A stretch of DNA of 64,000 nucleotides. Origin: Amyelois transitella (taxonomy: Eukaryota; Arthropoda; Insecta; Lepidoptera; Pyralidae). Positions within the stretch are counted from its first letter, which is position 1; every line of letters starts with the position of its first letter. Of this stretch, positions 32,310-44,300 are shown in pieces. Location: positions 6,601,001-6,665,000 of the forward strand of contig NC_083508.1 of the NCBI RefSeq assembly GCF_032362555.1. Direction: 5' to 3'. The notes under the pieces are model-generated. The model saw only the letters and a program-made list of their open reading frames with translations, did not search any database and had not been told where the DNA came from. The translations under genes were made by a program, and so were the position numbers.

Positions 32310-32955
32310 TAGGAATGTGAAAAAAAAATCGATTGTGGAAAAAATCGATTAAAAATCGATTTTTTAAAAGGAAAAATCGATTTTTATACATGATTTTTTA
32401 ATAATTAATAATCGATTAAAAATCGATTTTTATAATCATACAATAAATGCACTCAAACATTACGTTTTTGTCTTCTGGCTTGGAGCCCGGAACGCGAACT
32501 GCCAAAGAATACTATCATATCTCCATAATATTACATCAAAGCCATCTGTGCATTCTTTCTGTGCTCTTAAAACAGTTTAGGTGATTAATTTAATCAAACA
32601 TTCTCTAGATGGAATTAGTAGATGAACAGTATTTTACCGACATTCGGTTGATATTTTATTCATTATTCGTTGCTGAAACTTCATTTTTCAAACTTGATTG
32701 TTCAAAACTTTAATTTGTGTTGATTTTATAAGAACTTTCTGTTTCTGTTGTTTATTTTTAATGAATAAATCTATTGATATAATGTAAATGGCGTTTATTT
32801 TGAGATAAATTGAAAAATTAGGAAAAAATCTATCAATATAATAAAATCGATTATTTTCTTAAGAAAAATCGATTATTTGTTAATCGATTTTTCATACTTA
32901 AAAAATAAATCGATTATTTAAAAATCGATTTTTTATCAGCAATGTCACATCCCTA
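32310..32955. mobile_element. hAT-like element with clustered ATCGAT motifs, 646 bp
   Basis: Flanked by a perfect 8-bp repeat CAACGAAT (32302-32309 and 32956-32963). The ends are imperfect inverted repeats: TAGGAATGTGAAA on the left, and TAGGGATGTGACA as the reverse complement of the right. More than a dozen AATCGATT motifs crowd both subterminal regions (32325-32435 and 32845-32935). No transposase frame exists. Non-autonomous. Confidence 0.87.
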
Positions 32956-32963
32956 CAACGAAT

Positions 32964-33270
32964 CGACTGCCTTCGTTCGATTCTTCTCTTTATTCGATTA
33001 GCAATGCATTCGATCTATCGCATCTCTGGTCCGTTGTTTGGGTTGGGGAGCGTGCGTACAGCGTGCTACCGACATCGTTCGACCTAGGTCTGACCGATTG
33101 GGATAGACTGAAATACTGGATTGAACATGTGTAATTTAAAATGCCGCCATAAAGGCTTAGTGCAGCGTGCCACCGACCGACGACTAGCGATATACGACCA
33201 GACAATAATGTCAAAATAGCAGTGTCGCCAGAATCGTATATTTACCTATAAATCGTAGCTTTATTATATA
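32964..33270. other. Non-coding, somewhat GC-richer
   Basis: It holds two direct copies of a GCAGCGTGCCACCGACC-like word (33058-33075 and 33161-33180). No gene is seen. Confidence 0.5.
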
Positions 33271-33634
33271 TTAGGTCCTTATTATATATTAGGTAATCAA
33301 TAAAATCTTTGAAGTCGGTTTGGACTGCCCTACCGGAGTTGTATTTTTACCTTGGATGAAATTATCCGAATTTCAAAAAAATGGGAATCTGTTGGAGCAA
33401 GGTCCGGAGAGTACGGGGAATGTTTGCGTGTGAAGATCAAATAAACGTTTAATATTGTTGTGTTGTGACGCACACAATAAATTGGAAGAAAGAAAACAAA
33501 TGAATGACGGTTAACAAAACACAAATACATGTGTAAATAGCTGTATAAATTTGAATTTCCAGTTAAAGGGGAGAAATTTATGATTAAAGTAGCCAGTACA
33601 AAAAAAAACGCCAATTTCACCAGGAAGGACCTAA
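33271..33634 (-). mobile_element. mariner-derived deletion element, 364 bp
   Basis: Ends TTAGGTCCTT and AAGGACCTAA (33271-33280 and 33625-33634) are perfect 10-bp inverted repeats with TA on both sides. Read on the minus strand it keeps the 5' leader of the family seen at 20102 and then jumps to a short transposase C-terminal piece (YSPDLAPTDSHFF, near 33365-33405, with the third catalytic Asp). The rest of the gene is deleted. Confidence 0.85.
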
Positions 33635-34640
33635 TATTAAAGGGTGGGTGTTTAATATCGGAAATCGTTTTCACAACTTTGCAGCTGAACAACAATGCAA
33701 ACGTTGCGGGTGACTATGGCAACGATCTATTGAAAAAAATCCAGGGGATGTTGGATGCTGCCTGTCTGTCTGCGTGTGTGTATATGTCTGTATCATCATG
33801 GTTCTCAAACAGATAAACTTTTTGTTTTTTTTTAATGTAAATTAGTCAGAGAATGTTCTAAGCTAATATTTGGTAAAAATAGATCCAAATAGTTAGTCAA
33901 GACTCCCTCAATATAGACGTCTGTATCAAAATAACTGGGTTTGAGTAGTAGATTACTATAAAATTGTGCGTATAAACAACGCAATATTACCACGGCACGC
34001 GTACGAGTATAAACAAATGAAACTTGACTTGAGGCTTGACTGAGAAAAGGTAACTAAAAAAACTTATTTACGCATTTATAATATTATTTAAGAACACAGA
34101 TTTAAAATCTTTATTATATAGGTTGGAATACAAAAAATGCAAATAACAAATTAAAACATATAAAATACAAGTATATATAGCTAAGTGTGTGTCATGTTTA
34201 AATCGTACAACTGGCAACATGGCCAAAGTCGCTGGTCGACCGCACGCTGCGTTGGTTTTGGTCGATCAATGTCTATCCGAGTCAGTCAGACGGTCGGACA
34301 AAGTCGACAGCACACTGCACGGGCCCTGTGTGAAGTGGATCTAGATGATAGATTGGATCATTGGACGTAGTTGGTATTTGGTAAGCGCTAAAGCGCCTCC
34401 TACGAATTTATCGAGTACTAAAAAACACATTAGAATGCAAATATCAGTCGTTTTGTTGTTTATTGGGACCTGTGGTTGTGACTAGGAACGTAATATTGTA
34501 GATTAAAACCGATTATGAATCGATGTGCCCAATGTCTTCGTCTCGCAAATTTGTCCATTATTATACCTTTCAGCTTTCAAGTATCAATTTTTTTAGCAAA
34601 TAAAAAATAAACACCACAATAAACTTATAGTCACTTCTAT
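33635..34640. other. Non-coding DNA
   Basis: CTGCCTGTCTGTCTGCGTG simple sequence lies at 33755-33780, and a GTCGACC, GTCAGTCAGACGG patch at 34220-34330. No gene recognised. Confidence 0.5.
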
Positions 34641-34769
34641 ATTCTTTGCGGTGTAGACTCAAGACTGTTGAGCCAACAACAAATAGTATTAAAAAGACTA
34701 AATCACACTCAGCTGTATGACTAAATGATAAAATTGAGATTTAAATAGTCGAATCAGTAAATAAGGTTA

Positions 34770-35101
34770 AAATGCGTGATGCGCAGAAAGGCACAAATTC
34801 GAATCCCAACTCGGACATGTACCAATGACTATTTTTGGAGTTATGTACATTAGTTTGAATACTAACCGCTGTTCTTACGGTGAGGCAAAACATCGTAAGG
34901 AAACCTGCACAATTAGTCAACTAGATGTGTAACAATGATCGATCCAATACAGGTTAGGTTCTCCTGCAAAGTTTGCGGAGGTCAGATGGAAGTCGCTTCG
35001 TGTAAAAACCTGACTCACCCAATCCATCGTCAAAGGCATACCCCGGGCTTCTCTCCAGAGTGGTGAGAATACAGCTGGGACTAAAGTCAGGAAGAAGAAG
35101 A
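34770..35101 (+). repeat. SINE family C, longest copy
   Basis: The head carries a B-box-like AATTCGAATCCC. The body reads GACATGTACCAATGACTATT, ACTAACCGCTGTTCTTACGG, GTAAGGAAACCTGCAC, CCCAATCCATCGTCAAAGGC and GCTGGGACTAAAGTCAGG. The tail is AGAAGAAGAAGAAGG. It is immediately followed by a family A fragment. A diverged family A antisense copy may precede it (34640-34770). Confidence 0.75.
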
Positions 35102-35195
35102 AGGTTGCTAGCCCATCGTCTGCAAGAAGAATCCCAAGTTTGTTAGCGTATTCATTAGTCCCCTTTTACGACATCCACGGGAAAGATATGGAGAG
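35102..35195 (-). repeat. SINE family A fragment
   Basis: Contains GGTTGCTAGCCCATCGTC, AGAATCCCAAGTTTG and CCTTTTACGACATCCACGGG in antisense order. Confidence 0.8.
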
Positions 35196-36361
35196 AACCC
35201 AGACACTTTCCACTTGTATAAACCGACCGAGCCAACGTGTTAAGCGGTCGTGGCGTCAAAATTATCGATAGGTATGTAGCGACTGTAGCGGGAGTGATGA
35301 TTCGCCTCGACCGCCACCATAAGGAAGATCTTCCGCCAGGCTAGGTGTTATGGCTGGGGAACCTCGGCTCCAACGATGTTGTGTCGTAGGTTGTATATAT
35401 TTTTTATATAAGTATGCTCCAATCCATGAAACCCCTGCTTGCGCGATTTAGACTATTCGCTATTTTTTACTGGATAATGTCGCGTGATTGGTTGTTGTGA
35501 GTTGTGGCGTAGAGATGTCGCCACACGACCATTTTAAATAGGAAAAGTTTTTGAGTGAAAATATAGAAAAAACGCATTCTCCTCGATGTCTAGCTAGATA
35601 GTTTTTTTATGCAACTATATTTCGAATTTAAAAAAAAAATTTTTAAACCGTTTTTGAGAACGCAAGTATAAATATATCCGACTAGCAACCCGTCCCGACT
35701 TCGCACGGGTATGTAGGTATTTTTAGTAAAACGAATGCATGCCTCTTGCCAGTCATTACCTACCAACTTCAAAAACTCCCTAAATTGGAAACATCTGGAA
35801 CAACTATTTGAATCCCAATTCCATCATTAAGCCATAAAGCTGAACACACAGTCTAGGCATTGTAAATAATACCTGTATTGTACAGATTGCCGGTATTAAC
35901 ACACAACAACACTACAGCAATATTTGGAATAAAAATACTGTACTTACCATGCATGCATAGCATATGCAAAGACCTCAGATATCTATCTGAATTTAGATTT
36001 ATTATTCAGATTTCACTAACAGACAGTTTAAAAATACCTACTTACATATTTCAGTCATGAGCTATTTAAATCATTGGAGTGCGCAAATAGCAAGTCTGTG
36101 GGCGATAGGGTGGAAGGTCATTTGATGCCAATGCGTAAGTCTGTTTCGCAAACTCATACGCTGGCTGGACCGATTTTCATGAAATTTCGTATGTATTTAA
36201 AGACCAGAATTTTTCGAGAGATGACGCCATAAATGTCTCACTAGCTTTCTACACTTTCCTAATTTATATTATGTACCTATATCATGTATACATTTGTAGG
36301 TTGTCATAATTATGTATTTCATTTGTAGAGATATATTTTGTAAGTTATTTATTTATATATA
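35196..36361. other. Non-coding DNA with Helitron-end remnant
   Basis: A Helitron-like 3' end on the minus strand (ACTAGCAACCCGTCCCGAC, 35682) begins a degenerate element. No gene recognised. Confidence 0.5.
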
Positions 36362-36620
36362 GTGCCGTGTGGTTCCCGGCAACAATACAAAAAAGAATAG
36401 GACCACTCCGTATCTTACCCATGGATGTCGTAAAAGGTGACTAAGGGATAAGCTTATAAACTTGGGATTATTTTTTAGGCGATGAGTAAGCAACCTGTCA
36501 CTATTTGAATCTCAATTCTATCATTAAGCCAAATAGCTGAACGTGGCCATTCAGTTTTTTCAGGACTGTTGGCTCTGTCTACCCCGCAAGGGATATAGAC
36601 GTGGCCATATGTATGTATGT
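36362..36620 (+). repeat. SINE family A, full-length sense copy
   Basis: Complete from GTGCCGTGTGGTTCCCGGC to (TATG)n. It is the best reference for the family in this window and is close in sequence to the nested copy at 884-1147. Confidence 0.9.
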
Positions 36621-36719
36621 TATTTATTAATGTAGGCATATTTCAATGTAGTAGTACGTATTTCTATTGTGTTTATAGGTAGGTATTAGGTTTAGGTATA
36701 TATTGTGCATTTTATTTTA

Positions 36720-36885
36720 TATGTACTGCGCCAATCGCCTTTCTATTTCAATTTCCTCCCACCCTTAGGTTGACTGGAACAGATTGCTTTAGCGATAAGT
36801 CCGCCTTTGTACCTCATTATCTGTGTGTGCTTTTTTTCTGTTTTTCTTTTTCTTATGGTGCCATAAAGAGTCTATCTATCTAAAT
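36720..36885 (+). repeat. Non-LTR retrotransposon 3' end
   Basis: Shares GCGATAAGTCCGCCTTTGTA, ATGGTGCCATAAAGAGT and a CTATCTATCTA tail with the minus-strand element at 24505-25255. Confidence 0.75.
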
Positions 36886-38303
36886 GACCTTCTGCAATAA
36901 TATAAGTATCGTTATTTATAATTTCGTGCAGGGGTACGAAAGACCCGATCGAAATCTTACCTGAATAATAAAACATTAAAAGCAATAGCAAAACTCGGAT
37001 GGTCTTATATTTCGTTAAAAAAATTCTAATGGTGACAGAGAAATCGCAGTTGCTTTAGCAGAATTTTAATTTTATTTTTGAGTCTTCTTCAATATCAATA
37101 TCGTATTTTAGGTTGTTACACACTAGTTGCAGCCCGCAACTCCGTTTGCGTGTTATTGGAAATACGAAGGTTAAGATTATTAAATTAACTCCAAATTTCG
37201 GTACATATTACAGAGTAGCTGATCCCTTTGGCTTCTACATCACATGTTCCAGATCTTCCATTTTTTTGCCTAAAGAAATTGCTTATCAGGTTGAACAACT
37301 TTTGTCAAGACGTCTTTTCCATAATTTGGATGATAAAGCTGGTCTATAATGGTTCTGCAACAGGTGTTCCAGATCTTAGACAAAAAAGTTTCACTCAAGT
37401 CCGTTCAGTAGTTCCGGAGATTAGCGTGTACAAACAAACATACATACATATACATACTTTTATTCAAATCATGATCGGTTACTATTTCTTCATCGTAATA
37501 AATTGTTTTTTTGAAAATATACTCAATGCACAGCCAAAATGTTTTATTATATGACGTCTTAGCAAAAGTTGTTCTACCTGATAATACATCGGTCCATTAG
37601 TTTTTGAGTTAGGTACAAAGACACGAGTAAGTATTTTTTCTTTATATGTATAATATTAGTAGAGATTACAAAATATGTATTTACTGTCAACTGTATGTGC
37701 CCTGGGGCTCCGCTGCCGTGAGAATTTCGGGATATAAAGTATTTTTTGTTAATAAAAAATTATATTCTATGTAAAGAGAGGAAGTGGTCCTATTCTTAGA
37801 TGCCGGGTAGTACTACATAGCGACAGCTAGTAATAAATAAAACCAGGAAAGTTTTGAATTATGTATGAATATTGTAACCAAAGAACAGACTCGGTACACA
37901 TGAATGTAAGAATATATATTTAAACTAATTAGATACCCACACATATTTTTACTAAACCTACATTATATACCCTATATTTCAATCAAATTTTATAGCTTTC
38001 ATAATTATTTAAAAGATACAAATTGAATAACAACTACACATGTATGGAAGACTTAGTTTGAGGCATACAAAGTTTTTGTTTATATTAAAATGATAAAAAA
38101 AAAAAAAAAACAACTTAATACCTTTATTTATCTCATGGCACTTTTAGCTCAACTGTGCTTAAATCAAAATAAAATAAATATATAAAAAAATGTAATTTCC
38201 AAAATCACTACATACAAAAAATATATAATGGTTTAATGTTCAGAAACACCTACGAATACAACATCCACAGCTACTTGGAACGCTTCTCTATGGAAAATTG
38301 AGC
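36886..38303. other. Non-coding DNA and 3' flank of the GABA transaminase gene
   Basis: It includes Helitron-like pieces at about 37370-37430 and 37780-37835. A TTTATT polyadenylation signal for the minus-strand gene lies at 38123-38128, about 175 bp beyond its stop. No other gene is recognised. Confidence 0.5.
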
Positions 38304-41300
38304 TTACAATTCCTTCAACGTTTTCTTTAAGCGTTCTAAATAAATTTGGGCATGTTTTGTTTCAAAAATAAGAGCAGGTCGCAACCGTATTGCCTTTTCG
38401 CCACAAACTCCTCCCAATACACCTAAAAATAATTATCAATTAGTGTTTCATAATCTTCTTCCGTTTTAATTAGATCTGAGCATAATCCTCTATGTATTTT
38501 ATTAGAGCATCAGTAAACATACAAAAGAGTCAGTGGTAGACATGGCCAGGGTAAAATTTAAAAGTTGTGCTTGTGTCACGCTTTCTTAATCCTTAACGGT
38601 TCGAGCACCGACGCTCAAATTATAAGAATACAAACAAATTACGACCAACCAGTGCCTTTATTATCTATAGACTATTATTATAACTTCATGCATTATGTAG
38701 AATTTAATTAATTTAACAAAAAACGAAGCCAAACAATAGTTGTTCTGATATAAATTTTAAATTACCATTCTTCTTCAGATTCTTATCTATTTTGTCCCTT
38801 GTTTCAGTATTGCAAGCATCAAAAGATAAAAATGTGCCACGTCCACGAACGCTGTTTATAATATTGGGGAACTCGCCCTCGAGTTCTTGTAATCCCGCCT
38901 TTAGAACTTTCCCAGTTTCGTTCACAAGACTGATCAAATTATCTCGTTGGATGACTTTGAGTACTTGTTCTAATAAAATCAATTTTCCTGGATCACCCAT
39001 CCACGTGTTAAAAATTCGGTAAGCATGCGGGACTCTGAAATAAAAAGGTTAAAACACTAAAAGTTTAAAAGAGAATATATTAATACAAACAAAATAAATG
39101 AATTAAACGGAAAGCCTAAATTGTATCTTTAAAAAATATGGAAATGAAAAACGAACTAACTTGAACTCTTCAGAGAAGTAGAAACCGCCTGTCAACATTT
39201 TTTTGCTGAAAGTAAGCACGTCTGGCGGACTTGGTAAATCAAAATGTTCATAGCACCACATTTTTCCCGTCGGTCCACAGCCTGTCTGTACCTCGTCAAT
39301 AATAAGAGCCACTCCTTTCTGTAATAGTATTAACAAGATTGATGGTATATTAAAATAAAATTTGAATATTTTCTATATGACCAGACTTAAATCGTACATA
39401 CATATATCACCGTCTTTATCCCGATGAGGTACACAGATCCAACCGTTTTAAAAAGACACTAAGGTAAAGTTAAGCAAGATGGCTTAAGGGAATGATTATG
39501 GTAAGGGTCTAATAACGGGTTGATAACGGTTGCTTGGCCATCACTAAAATAATAATCCAAAGTTAAGCATTTCCCTAGATTGACATTAACAATCTGCGCG
39601 GGAGGTGAATCAACTAGCACACTATGTTTTTCTTCACTATAGATGAACAGTGGGTACTCTTCTTAACGGCACCGGCAAGAGTTAGCTCTTAAATTTAGCA
39701 AGAAGAAGTAACTACATAGGTACCAAATCTGTTCAGATTTTGTATTTATTGCCAGAAACAGACGAAGAGCTCATCGGTGGTCAAACTAACGCTTTATCCG
39801 CAGCATGCGAAAGTGAAAGCCTACATAGCCTATGCTTGTTTGCAGTTATGCAGTGTTTTCTCCACGGTCGTTTCTCGCACGGACAGCTCTACAAATAATG
39901 TTGTGTATAAAGAAACCTTACAATTCCACTCGAATATCGTCTATGCTGTAAAATAAATATTTTGTAGTAGGTCAATAGTTTTTTTAATAACTTTTTTAAT
40001 AAAAAAACTTTTAGTGACAAAGTGACATTCATGCGATCGGAGCCGCGGGCAAAAGCTAGTGTTAATACCTAAATTATTACGTTTACTTTTACGTTTATTT
40101 ACCTTGTATTTCAGGTAAAATTGATAAAGGCGACAATACCATCCGTAACTGATTTTGATATTTGTTACTCTCAGACATCACATCATTTGGCATGTAAATT
40201 TTTGGAAGCGATTTCTGTAAATTTATCCTATTCATATTTATTATTTTATTATTGGCAAATATTGTTATTCAGGCATTTTGTTCCGACAGTAGGTATTATT
40301 ATATACCTATGTTTGTATCCATGAGAAGATGCAGCAGGACGCTCTGTAAAATCATATTAAATACCTTTTTGCATATTTCTTGTAGTTTTTGGAAAAACTG
40401 TGGTGAAGCTTCATGATCTCCTCCCTCGGATTGAATTGGTTCCACTATAATTCCCGCCACGGGATACCCGGTTTTCTCGTGTTTTTCAATAGAATCTTCC
40501 ACTTGCTCGAGACACCTAAAAATAATTAAATATTTGTTAATTATGTTTCTATCACTGTCACGTACTACTACCCTCGTTTTGTATCGAATAAAAGGTTGGT
40601 ATCTAAATACGAGGTTTAGACATTTGTTTTATTCACTCTTGCTATTAAATAATTTACCGAAATTTAAATATAAGTGGAAATAGGTGATATACGTACAAGA
40701 TGATTAATTCAAGTCGTTACATTTACGTGAATAAATAATACGAATACTTAGATTGACAAAGGCTTTCGACGAATTATATAAAAACAATTCTTCGCGAAAA
40801 TATCATGTAGATGAAATGAGAAAACTTGAGCTTTTGCTCGCATCTTCGGTGCGCGCAAATCCTACTTTTTCGGAGATGAAAGCTATGTGCTCCATAGTAG
40901 GTACTCCTAAAGAATCATGGAACGCTATATAAAGAGTTTGCCCCCCTAATTCGTACGCACAAATTTAGGTTTCAGAATCTTACATCTAAAAAAATATTTA
41001 TACAAAGGTTGTGAGAAAACAATAAACACGGTCACAGGATACTGGGCTTAAGATGGTCATGGCCAGAAAATGGAGGGCTGAATACATTCCGAAACGACCA
41101 TATTGAGTAATATATATTAGATCAGCGTCAAACTAAACAAAGGCTAACAAAAAATTACTAAGTTAAAATAAAATTGTTAATTTATTTTAGAAAAATAGTG
41201 CATATATATGTTTTGGCTAGCGTCTACAAAATAAGTCAAATTTATCTACTAAGCAGGAGAACGCGTCAGATCTTTTTTAACTTATATTATACTTTCAATT

Positions 41301-44300
41301 ATACTATCTAGTTTATCGGTTATACAGCACAAGAAATTGCAAGAAGCATTAGAAAAACGGGCAGAAACGGCAAAAAATAAATATCATGCAATAAAGAAAT
41401 ATTACTGCACCAGTCACTGCAGTCATGCTTCAACTGCTTCAAAATAATAGGTAGTGAATACGAAGTTCCAAGACTTGTTTAAAATAATCGAACGAAACTT
41501 TAGTCTGAAAAGAAAATAATAAACAATAAAAAAAGTTAAGTGAAAAATTGTAAAAGGAAACATTCATAAATCAAATCACAAAATATAAATTATTATACTT
41601 CTCATCTTCTTGTTGATTTTCACGCTGATATTGCGAAAGAGGATATTTGTATCTCGGGAACGGAGCAACTGGCCATGGAAACGCAGGACAATCCAACTTA
41701 TGAATGGGCTTTGACCTTGTAGTGGATAAGGCGCCAAAAGTGCGTCCATGAAAACTTCCCTGAAAATATAACAGTATGTTTATATACAGAGTTGTTTTCA
41801 ATAAACCAGAATCCTTCTAACAGGTGACTAAGTGAACAACTTTTACTATCGGACCAATCACGTTACTGCGAAAATCAGCTGTTACATACCTTCGGGTCGC
41901 CTCTACCTACTGTATAAAGCGGCTGATATTTTTTTTGATTTCGAGGTTAGTCGCATAGTAACAGTTGCTTAGTTTCATGAACTGAATCACCTGTTAAAAG
42001 GGTTCTAGTTAATTAAAAATACACCTGTAATAGTTGTATTTTTAATTAACTAACTGAATTTAAAACGCAATATTTTTATTTCACTGTAATTTTATAAATG
42101 AAAAGTTACCTGAAAAGACATGATACTCAAATTAGGCGATCCCGGTGACTGATTAATCATACATGAATTGAGCTCTTCGGGTGTGAAATCTATTTTGCCT
42201 CCCCGCTGATTCTTACGATACCACATGAAAACAGCTTTATACGCATTTTCGTTAGAACAAGAACCGCACATCATTGTAGATATGTTTTTAAGGCCCTTTG
42301 GTGCTACTGAAAGTAAAACATGTCTCAACTTCTCGGGCCAGTCCTTTCCAGGAAACACTCCAAGTGCTGGTCGATTTACCAAAGATCTCTAAAATAAGAA
42401 AGACTTCGGTTAAGTACATTATTCATATTATAAGTAACTTAATTCAACCCAAGGCTTAAGGATAGGAAATTATTTCTTCAATAATTTTTTTCTCAATAAC
42501 TTTTGTGTTATTAACCTAACATAACCTAACCAACAGCTTTCGCCGGATGCACCTACAGAAACAGAAAAGAAGTAAATGACTGTCTGACAGCAACGCCTAC
42601 GCCTAACAGCCTAAACCGCTGTGTAGGTTCCTTATGTGGTGGAGGGGTGCACGAAGAGAGGATTTCCCGAAATTCCCGCGGGAAACGGTGTTATGGTGAT
42701 TTTTCGTTTTACGCGGGCGGAGCCACAGACGTCCTCAAGTATTTACAATTAATAAAGAAATTACTCACGAGATTGTGTGGATCCTCAAAAGCTTTTAATA
42801 ATTCTGGATGATTATATCCAATCGGAACTGACGATATTTGAGTAAAAGCATCCAAAAACTGGTTACCATCAGCATCAACAAAATAATTTCCAATACTCTT
42901 GTCATAATCGGCAAAAAGTTGTACAGATTGTGCTTGCTGCAATCAAACGATACATTACACAGCCTTTTTTAATTTTCAACCTTTCTATATATATATATAA
43001 TTACGACTTTATCGCATACGGGGTAGACAAGAGCCAACAGTCTCGCAAAGACTGAAAGGCCATGTTCAGCTGTATGGCTAGAGATGGTATTGAGATTAAA
43101 ATAGTGACAGGTTGCTAGCCCATAGCCTAAAAGTAGAATCCCAAGTTTATATCTTACTATGTTATATAAAAAAGATTAATATACCCAGACCTTTTTTGAT
43201 AAAAAGCATTATTCGTTTACTTAAGTTTGATTTTGTAATAATATACTAACCTACTATTATACCGATACCAACATAATTATATTGATTTTAATTATATTAA
43301 CTAATAATTAAGTATTTGTTATTAAAACCAATAGAGTGTTAAATTAAGGTGACCTCAATTTCATAAAATATTTGCTCTAAATTCTAGACAGATTTCAGCA
43401 TTGGCTGTATAATAATGTTCAATGTAGCAATGTAAAAAACAGTTTAATTATTTAGAAAACAACAAAATATACTTATTTGTTTAATTAAAACTGATAACTG
43501 CTTTAAGATTAAGTTGTAAAATGATTTCTGAAAAAAAAATAATGGTTCGCCCATTTGAATACTTTAAAGGAAAAGGTTAAACTAAGGTCGAACCAATGTA
43601 GACGTGTGTACTTACAAACATCCCGTCTACTATTTATTATCTTCAATTGATTCTTTATTTGTCCCTGACTGATGTAGCTGGGGGTCCACAAGTATGAAAC
43701 ACGTAAATCACCAACAATACATATAATAAAACGTATTCGTACGTCTTGGAAAACTAGACACGTGAAGAATCCTTAAAACCCAGCTAACTTATAGAAATAC
43801 CTAGAAAAAGATGATTTTTATAAGTACCGACTTATAAAAATCATCTTTATTTCAATATTATCACTAACTAGCATTAAGCCCGCAAACTTCGTCCGCGTGT
43901 ATACAATATCATTATCTCAGGCTTATAAACATTTAAATCCGTTAAGTAATTTTCCTGTTATACGACAAACAGACAGACACAAATTCTTAAAAATAATAGT
44001 GTTGGCTCCTATTAGTTCTAGCCCTCATATTAATTTTTTCTGTAATATCTCCTATGTACAGATATAAGCTACAGTGTTATTAGTTATTACCTATGTAAGT
44101 ATATGTAGATAAAATTGGCGCATACGAAGACGGTAATAAGGTTGATAATTATAAAAATGTCTTCACTCGCGTGTATATTGTAGATGTTGGGGATGTCCAA
44201 GAAGGTTGATGACCATCAAGGCGCGGGGAGTATGTATGTTGTTTAAGTCATAATTTTTGATGCTCCTTCGACCATCAAGGCGGGGAGTATGTTGGGGATG

